A stretch of DNA of 24,445 nucleotides. It comes from Jimgerdemannia flammicorona (taxonomy: Eukaryota; Mucoromycota; Endogonomycetes; Endogonales; Endogonaceae). This document shows, in pieces, positions 1 through 7,800 of the stretch. The notes under the pieces are model-generated. The model worked only from the letters and a program-made list of their open reading frames with translations, did no database searches and was not told the origin of the DNA. Every line of letters starts with the position of its first letter. Position 1 is the first letter of the stretch. A program made the translations under genes and the position numbers. Location of the stretch: assembly GCA_003990745.1 (NCBI GenBank), contig RBNI01001088.1, positions 1-24,445 on the forward strand. Direction: 5' to 3'.

Positions 1-872
1 AAAAAAAAAAAAATAGTTGTAAAAAAACTAACAATTGTAAGAAATCTTACAATTATAAAAAATCCTACATCTGTAAGAAATCTGACAATTATAGAAAATT
101 CTATAGTTATAAGATAACTTATAGCTTAGCTATCATATAGCTAGTAAACTTATATAAATAACCTCAGTATCTAAATAGTTTAAGCAAAGAGTCAAAAGTA
201 CTAGTAAATCTATAAGTAGATATACTTTGAACTCATCTATCTCTATGTCTCTGAGAACTCTGAGAAGTCAAAGAAGATCAAGTATTCAAGATAAAGAAAT
301 CTGTCACATTTTTCAAATTATATGTATATCTACAAAGTTATGATATATATATTAAAAAAAAAAAGATTAATGATAAAATCAATCTAATATATTAATATAA
401 TTAAAAATAACTATAGGATATTATATAGTTATATTATTACAAACTTAATACTTAATTAATAAATAATATAAAACTATTTTCTAGATTATAGTATAGAAAA
501 ATTTAAATTTATAATAAAAAAAAAAAAATCAAAATAAAAGTTTTATAAGTAACTTTATATATAAATATACAAATTTACATATTATATTTATGATACATAT
601 AAGAAATATATATTATTAATAATAGCTAATATAATTTATAACTAATAATTTAAATATAAATAATAAAATATTTATATAAGCTATAACTAATTAATAGTAA
701 ATTATTTGTAATATATATATAAATAACTATCTGAAATAAGTTCAGTATACTATATTTATACTATATATATTTAAATAGTCTGATACTGGATTCTGGATCT
801 AATATTTCATATATATATTTAGTATAATGTCTATATAATCCACACACACTATATAAAAGAATATTTTTCAGA
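1..872. other. AT-rich intergenic DNA
   Basis: This stretch is extremely A+T rich with many short homopolymers and no credible coding frame. It opens with 13 A residues, which could be the tail of a retroposed copy lying outside the window. A short direct repeat (TGTAAGAAATCT followed by ACAATTATA) occurs near positions 35 and 71, 36 bp apart. I see no tRNA, rRNA or other recognisable element. Confidence 0.7.
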
Positions 873-880
873 TCTGATAC

Positions 881-1196
881 TAGTGCTTCCAAATGAATTA
901 AATCAATTTGAATTGAATTGAGATCTGATTTAATTCAATCAAATCAAATTGGAGTCTGATTTGATTAAAAATATTTATCCCAAATTCAAAATGTAATAAC
1001 TTAATAGAAATATGTCCAAACTTAATATTCTTTATTGTACTAGATTCTCCATCATAAGGCACATTGAACAAGCTAAAATTCATTAAATTTGGATATGTTT
1101 TGGTCAAGTTATTGAATTTTGAAAAATTAGGTTTAAATTGGACTTTGAATTGAATTGGGGGCAAATTCAATTCAATTCAATTTGTTCCAAGCACTA
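881..1196. mobile_element. MITE-like inverted-repeat element (hAT-type?)
   Basis: The ends are inverted repeats: the left starts TAGTGCTTCCAAAT and the right, reverse-complemented, starts TAGTGCTTGGAACAAAT. Both run into GAATT-rich tracts. The 8 bp outside the ends are TCTGATAC (873-880) and TCTGGCAC (1197-1204), identical at 6 of 8 positions with both differences transitions, which fits an old 8-bp hAT target duplication. A TA duplication with ends starting GTGCTT (Tc1/mariner-like) is the alternative. At about 316 bp it has no transposase. The 90-codon minus-strand frame inside it is low complexity and is not called as a gene. Confidence 0.5.
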
Positions 1197-1204
1197 TCTG
1201 GCAC

Positions 1205-1509
1205 TGCCCACAAACCATCTAAGGGTTGATTTAAATGAGTTTAGAGATTGGATGCTCTTCTGTCATTATGGTGATGGTTTTTTCGGAGTTGGTATTTCTG
1301 GTGGGATATAAACTACGATGATCACCTGAAACTGGCGCCTCAAAATTAACCCGTCGTGCTGATAATTGATCCTGGCCAATTTCACGTGTTCTTTGATTGC
1401 TGGTTTTGCCGAATTCTTATTCCTCTTATTCAGATACGTTAATGAACGCTGTCTTTATTCGTTCAACGAACTCCGATATTTATACATCCTTCTTTGTGTT
1501 AACTTATAC
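1205..1509. other. Upstream region of the LRR gene
   Basis: This is a less AT-rich stretch between the small inverted-repeat element and the TATA box of the LRR gene. An open frame at 1366-1596 has no recognisable domain, overlaps the promoter, and is probably not a gene. The region is expected to hold upstream regulatory sequence, but no specific site is recognised. Confidence 0.5.
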
Positions 1510-1517
1510 TATATAAG
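1510..1517 (+). promoter_or_regulatory. Putative TATA box of the LRR gene
   Basis: TATATAAG lies about 120 bp upstream of the first ATG (1637) of the LRR gene and in its orientation. The spacing is reasonable for a core promoter with a 5' UTR of about 90 nt. The call rests on motif and position only. Confidence 0.45.
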
Positions 1518-1636
1518 AACGCCGCTTAAACGTCGAGGATGGTATTATGCTCGAATAAATCTCGGATGCTGCGCATTTTGTGACTACCTATCTTGAGTGC
1601 TGTCACTTGACGTTTCCACTTGACACTAGCGCAAAA

Positions 1637-1847
1637 ATGCAAACACTGCCAACGACCCAGGCCACGCTGGATCTCACTAGTATATTGAAACTCTGTTTGC
1701 AGCTGTCTGACGAGTTTAAATTACAATATGTGTGTCCCTGCTCATCCATCTCCTATTCATTTACAGTGAGTATTGACGCTCTTGATGCACTCGCGCTCGA
1801 CGAGTCTCTGAAGCAGTACACGACACTTACCCAGTTAAATATCAAAG
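1637..1847 (+). other. First two exons and start choice of the LRR gene
   Basis: ATG at 1637 is the first ATG downstream of the TATA box that opens into the LRR frame. I place exon 1 at 1637-1679, ending in phase 1 before GTATAT. The intron is 1680-1766 (87 nt, with a CTGAC branch-like site and an ATTTACAG end), and exon 2 is 1767-1847. This copies the intron size, donor and phase used by the rest of the gene. An unspliced reading through 1680-1766 is also open, so retention here would add 29 codons rather than a stop. Exon 1 itself reads like the end of an LRR (LDLT), so the solenoid starts with no N-terminal effector domain. Confidence 0.6.
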
Positions 1848-4800
1848 GTATATCGGATATCAGTGTGTGCCCGTTTGAATGTGGGTGATTTGACCCTACT
1901 GATGTCGGCATAATCATTTATTATAGATGAAAATATCAACAATGAGGGAGCCCGTGCACTAGCCGAGGTTCTGAAGCAGAAAACAACGCTTACCCAGGTG
2001 AATCTCGAAGGTATGTCGGAGTGTGTGATTATTTCAATGTGGGTGATTCCATCTAGCTGACTTGTGCATATTCAATTAGATATCAAAATCGACGCTGAGG
2101 GTATCCGCGCTCTGGCCGAGCTTCTGTATCAGAACACGACTCTTACCCAGTTGAATCTTAAATGTATATTGGAAGTCAGTATGTGGCTGTTTGGATGTTG
2201 GTGATTCGATCCAGCTGACATGTAAATATTCATTATAGGTAGCAACATCGGCGTTGCAGGTGCCCGTGCTCTGGCCGAGTCTCTAGAGGAGAACACAACC
2301 CTTACCCAGCTGAACCTCGAAGGTAAGTTGAAAATCAGTGTGTGACTGTTTGATTTTGGGTGATTCGATCCAGCCGACGTGTGAATTTGTGCATTTTTCA
2401 GGGAATAACCTTGGCAATGAGGGTGTCTATGATCTGGCCGAGCCTCTGAAGCAGAACAGGACCCTTACTCAGCTGAATCTCAAAGGTTTGTCGGAAATCA
2501 GTGTGACTGTTTGAATGTGGGGATATGACCCAGCTGAAGTGCGCATAATCATTTTATAGATAACAATATCGGCAATGAGGGAGCCAATGCACTGGCCGCG
2601 TTTCTGAAGCGTAATACGATGGTTACCCAGCTGATTCTCGAAGGTATGTCGGAAATCATTGTGTGACTGTTTGAATGTAGGTGATTCGATCCAGCTGACG
2701 AGTGAATTTTTCAGGGAATAACATTGACGCTGAAGGTGCCCATGCTCTAGCCGAGTCTCTGAAGTGGAACAAGACTCTTACCCAGCTGAATCTCGAAGGT
2801 ATGTTGGAATTCAGTGTGTGACTGTTTAAATGTGGGTGACTCGATCCAGCCGTCGTATGAATGTTTGTGCATTTTTAGGGAATAACTTCGGCCCTGAAGG
2901 TGGCCATGCTCTGGCCGAGTCTCTGAAGCAGAACACCACCCTTACCCAGTTGAATCTCAAAGGTATGTCCGAAACCAGTGTGTGGCTGTTTGAATGTGAA
3001 TGGTATGATTATATTCGGGAATTTTTCAGGGAATAACCTTAGTATTGAGGGTGCTGTTGCTCTGGCCGAGTCTCTGGAGCAGAACAGGACCCTTTCCCAG
3101 CTGAATCTCGAAAAATCAGCGTGTGACTGTTTGAATATGGGTGATTCGATCCAGCTAACATATACATATTTGTGCATTTTTCAGAGAATAACCTTGGTGC
3201 TGAGGGTGCCCATGCTTTGGGAGTATCTCTGATGTGGAATGCGACTGTTATGCAGCTCAATCTCTCTGGTATGTTGGGAAGTAGTGTGACTGTTTGAATG
3301 TGTGTAATTCAATCTAGCTAACATGTGGATATTTGTACATTTTTCAGGGAATAATCTTGGTGCTGATGGTGTCTATTCTCTGGCAGATTCTCTGAAGCAG
3401 AACATAACACTTGCTCAGTTGAATCTCGAAGGTATGTTGGAATTCAGCATTCCTGTTTAAATGTGAATGATTTGATCCAAATGATCTAATATTTATGCAT
3501 TTTTCAGGAAATAACCTTGGTGCAGAGGGTGTCTGTACTCTGGCTGAGTCTCTGAAGCATAATATGTCCCTTACTGAGCTGAATCTCAAAGGTATATTGG
3601 AAATCAATATGACTGTTGGAATGTAGGTAGATTTGATCTACCTGACATGAGTACAATTGTACATTTTTCAGGAAATGCCATTGGCCTCAGAAGTGGTCAA
3701 GCTCTGGTAGAATCTCTGAAACTGAACATGATCATTGCTCAGAATATTGAAGGTATTTCAGAATTCAGCATGTGGAGGAATGGCTTCAATTCAGCTAACA
3801 TGTGCATTTTTTAGAAAATAACCTCAGTGCTGAGAGTGCTCTGGCAGAGTCTCTGAAGCAGAACACGACCCTTACCCAGCTGAACCTCGAAGGCATGTCA
3901 GAAATCAGAGTGTGTGACTGTTTGAATGTGGGTGATTCGATCCGGCTGACATATGAATACTCATTATAGGTAACAATATTGGCGATGCGGGATCCAATGC
4001 TCTGGCGGAGGGTCTGAAGCAGAACACGACACTTACTCAGTTGAATCTCCAAAGTATGTCCGAAATCAGTGTGTGACGCTTTCGAATGTGGGTGATTGGA
4101 TCCAGCTGACCAATGCATATTCATTAAGATAACTTAATCAGTGCTGAGGGTGTTCGTGCTCTGGCCGAGTCTCTAAATCGGAACACGACTCTTATCCAGC
4201 TGAATCTCCAATGTATGTTGGGAATCAGTGTATAATTGTTTCAATGTGGATGTTTCTATCCGACTGACATATGACTATTCATTATAGGTAATGCTATCGG
4301 TGATACAGGTGCTCGTTCTCTTGCTGAGTTTCTAAAGCACAACACGACCCTCACCCATCTGAATCTCAAAGGTACGTCAGAAGTCAGTGTGTGAGTATTT
4401 TAATGGCGATTTGATCCAACTGAGATGTGTATTTTTGTGTATGATTCAGGGAACAAACTTGGCACCGAGGGTGCCTGTGCTCTGGCCGCATCTCTGCAGC
4501 AGAACGTTACTCTTACCCAACTGAATGTCGGAGGTATGTCGGAATTCAGGGTGTGTCTGTTTCAATGTGGGTGATGTGCTCACACTGACCTGTTTGTATT
4601 CATTTAGATAACGAAATAGGCGATAATGGCGCCATTGCTCTTGCTGAGTCTTTGAAGCAGAACACGGCGCTTACCCAGCTTAATCTCGAAGGTATGTCGG
4701 AAATCAGTATGACTGTTTGAATGCCAGTGATTCGATTCGATCTAGCTGACCTGCGTATTCATTTAGCCAGTGGAATCGGCGGTGTGGGTGCCCTTGTTCT

Positions 4801-7800
4801 GGCCGAGGCTCTGAAGCATAACACAACGCTTAAGCAGCTGAATCTCCAATGTATATCGAAATCAGTTATGCCTGTTCGAACGTGGGTGATTCGATCCAGC
4901 TGACTTGTGTGAATTATTTAGATAACCTTATTGGCGACTTATGTACGACCCGTACCCAGCTGAATCTCTCCAGTATGTCGGAAATCAGCTATGATGTTTT
5001 GAATGTGCGTGATTCTATCCATCTGATCTATGCATATTCATTTTAGAAAATGGAATTGATGATGAGTACGCCCAAGTTCTAGCTGAGGCTCTGAAGCAGA
5101 ACACGACCGTTACTCAGCTGGATCTCTCTGGTAAGTCGAATAGCAGTGCGTGACTGTTTGAAATGGGTAATTTGACCCAGTTGACGTGTGCATATTTGTG
5201 CATTTGTCAGGGAATAATCTTGGCGCTGAAGGTGCACGTGCACTGGCTGAGGCACTGAAGCAGAACATTACCCTCACCCAGCTGAATCTCGAAGGTATGT
5301 CGGAATTCAGTGTGTGACTGTTTGAACGTGGGTGATTCGACCCATCCGACGTGCTCATGTTTGTGCATTTTTTAGGTAATAATTTTGGCGCTGAAGGTGG
5401 TCATGCTCTGGCCGAGTCTCTGAAGCAAAACACGACCATTACCCAGCTGAATCTCAAAGGTATGTCCGAAATCAGTATGAAGCTGTTTGAATGTGAATGA
5501 ATTCCATCTACCTGGCATGATTATATTCGTGCATTTTTTCAGGAAATAACCTTAGTATTGAGGGTGCTATTGCTCTGGCCGAGTCTCTGGAGCAGAACAA
5601 GGGCCTTACCCAGCTGAATCTCGAAGGTATGTCCGAATTCAGCGTGTAACTATCTGAATGTGGGTGGTTCAATACAGCTGATCTGTATATGTTTTATGCA
5701 TTTTTCAGGGAATAACCTCGGCGCTGAAGGTGCCCGTGCTCTGGCTGAGTTTTTGAAGAAGAACACGACCCTTACCCAGATGAATCTTTATAGTATGTCG
5801 CAAATCAGTAGGTGACAGTCTGAATGTGCATGATGCACTCCAGCTGACTTGTGTCTGTTTGCTTAGATAACGAAATCGGCGATAGAGGTGCCTGTGCTCT
5901 GGCCGAGTTTCTGAAGGGGAACACCACTCTTACCCAGCTGGATCTTAAAGGTATGTCGAAAATCAATGTGTGAATGTTCGAATGTAAGAGATTCGATCCA
6001 GCTGATCTGTACATCATTTAGTCAACGGAATCGGCGGTGTGGGTGCCCTTGCTCTGGCAGAGTCTCTGAAGAATAACACAAAAATTACCCAGCTGAATCT
6101 CGAATGTATGTCTGAAATCATTGTATGTGGGTATTTCGAACCAGCTGACTTGTGTGTATTCATTTAGATAACTTAATCGACCATAATGGGGCGACCTGCA
6201 CCCAGCTGAATCTCTCTGGTATGTCAGAAATTAGTTTGTGATTATTTGAATCTGCATGCTTCGACTCAGCTTATATATGCATATTCATTATAGGAAATAG
6301 AATCGACATTGAATATGCCAGTGCTCTGGCCGAGATTTTGAAGCACAACACCACCATTACCCAGCTGGATCTCTCTGGTATGCCAGAAGGCAGTGTGTGA
6401 CTGCTTAAATGGCGATAATTCGATCTTCGATCTGGCTGACATGGGCATTTTTATGCATTTTTCAGGGAATAACCTTGGCGCTGGGGGTGCCTGTGCTCTA
6501 GCCGAGTCTCTGAAGCAGAATGCGATTCTTACCCAGCTGAATCTCAAAGGTATGTCTGAATTCAGTGTGTGACTGTTTGAATGTGGATACTCGATCCAGC
6601 TGATGAGGGCATTTTTTTCAGGGAATAACCTTGGCGCTGAAGGTGCCCGTGTTCTGGCCGAGTCTCTGAAGCAGAACATGACCCTTACCCAGCTCAATCT
6701 CGAAGGTGTGTCAGAGTTCAGCATGTGACGGCTTCAATATTGGTGGTTCGATCCAGCTGATCATATTTGTGCATATATCAGGGAATAATCTCGGCGCTGA
6801 GGGTGCCCGAGCTCTGGCCGAGTCCATGAAGCTGAGCACGACCCTTATTCAAATGAATCTCTACAGTATGTCGCAAATAACCGAGTAACTAGTTAAATAT
6901 GGGTAATACCCTTCACGCTGACCTGTGTATATTCTTTTAGATAACGAGATCGGCGATAACGGTGCCCTTGCTCTGGCCGAATTTCTGGAGCAGAACACGA
7001 CGCTTACCCAGCTGAATCTCGAAGGTATATCGAAAATCCGTGTGTAATTGTTTGAATGTGGGTGATACCAAACTGACCTGTATATTCATATAGCCAACGG
7101 AATCTGCGGTGTGGGTGCACTTGTTCTGGCCGAGTGTCTGAAGCATAACACAACGCTTACCGGACTGAATCTCGAATGTATATCGAAAATCAGTGCATGA
7201 CTGTTTGGATGTGGTGATGCAATCCAGCTAACTTATGTGTATTCATTTAGATAACTTAATCGGCGATGATGGTGCGACCTGTACTCAGCTGAATCTCTCC
7301 AGTATGTCGAAAACCAACTTGTGCCTGTTTGAATGTGCGTGATTCGATCCGGCTGACATATTTGTATTCATCATAGAAAATGGAATTGATAGCGAGTATG
7401 CAAGTGCTCTGGCAGCGTATCTGAAGCAGAACACGACCATTACCCAGCTGAATCTCTCTGGTATGTCGGAAAGCAGTGTGTAACGGTTTGAATATGGGTA
7501 ATTCCATCTAGCTAATGTGTGCATATTTGTACATTTTTCAGGAAATAACCTTGGCGCCGAGGGTGCCCGGGCTCTGGCAGAGTCTCTAAAGCAGAACATG
7601 ACCCTTAACCAGCTGAATCTCGAAGGTATGTCGGTGTGACTGTTTGGATATGGATGATTCGCTCCAGCTGACGTTTCCATATTTGTGCATTTTTTAGGGA
7701 ATAACCTCGGCACGGAGGGTGCCCTAACTCTGGCCGAGTCTCTGAAAAAGAACACGGCCCTTGCCCAGCTTAATGTCAAAGGTATGTCCGAAATCAGTGT

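Larger units (their letters stand above)
1927..4533 (+). repeat. Proximal LRR exon-intron array
   Basis: This block holds 17 consecutive one-LRR exons separated by introns of about 65-90 nt. The usual intron begins GTATGTCGGAAATCAGTG, contains TTTGAATGTGGGTGATTCG then CCAGCTGAC (branch site), and ends TTTTTCAG or ATTATAG. Donors vary: GTATGT is commonest, with GTAAGT, GTTTGT, GTATAT and GTACGT also seen, and one GC donor at 3893. Exons entered after TTTTTCAG mostly begin GGAATAAC, while those entered after ATTATAG or ATTTAG begin GTAAC or ATAAC, so two unit subfamilies are interleaved. Two exons carry small in-frame deletions (81 nt at 3672, 78 nt at 3815). Confidence 0.8.

Noticed and set aside
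898..1170. 90-codon minus-strand frame in the inverted-repeat element
   Set aside because: It is AT-driven low-complexity sequence (Asn/Phe/Ile/Leu) covering both terminal repeats and shows no transposase motif.
1366..1596. 76-codon plus-strand frame upstream of the LRR gene
   Set aside because: It spans the TATA box, has no domain and no link in frame to the LRR exons.
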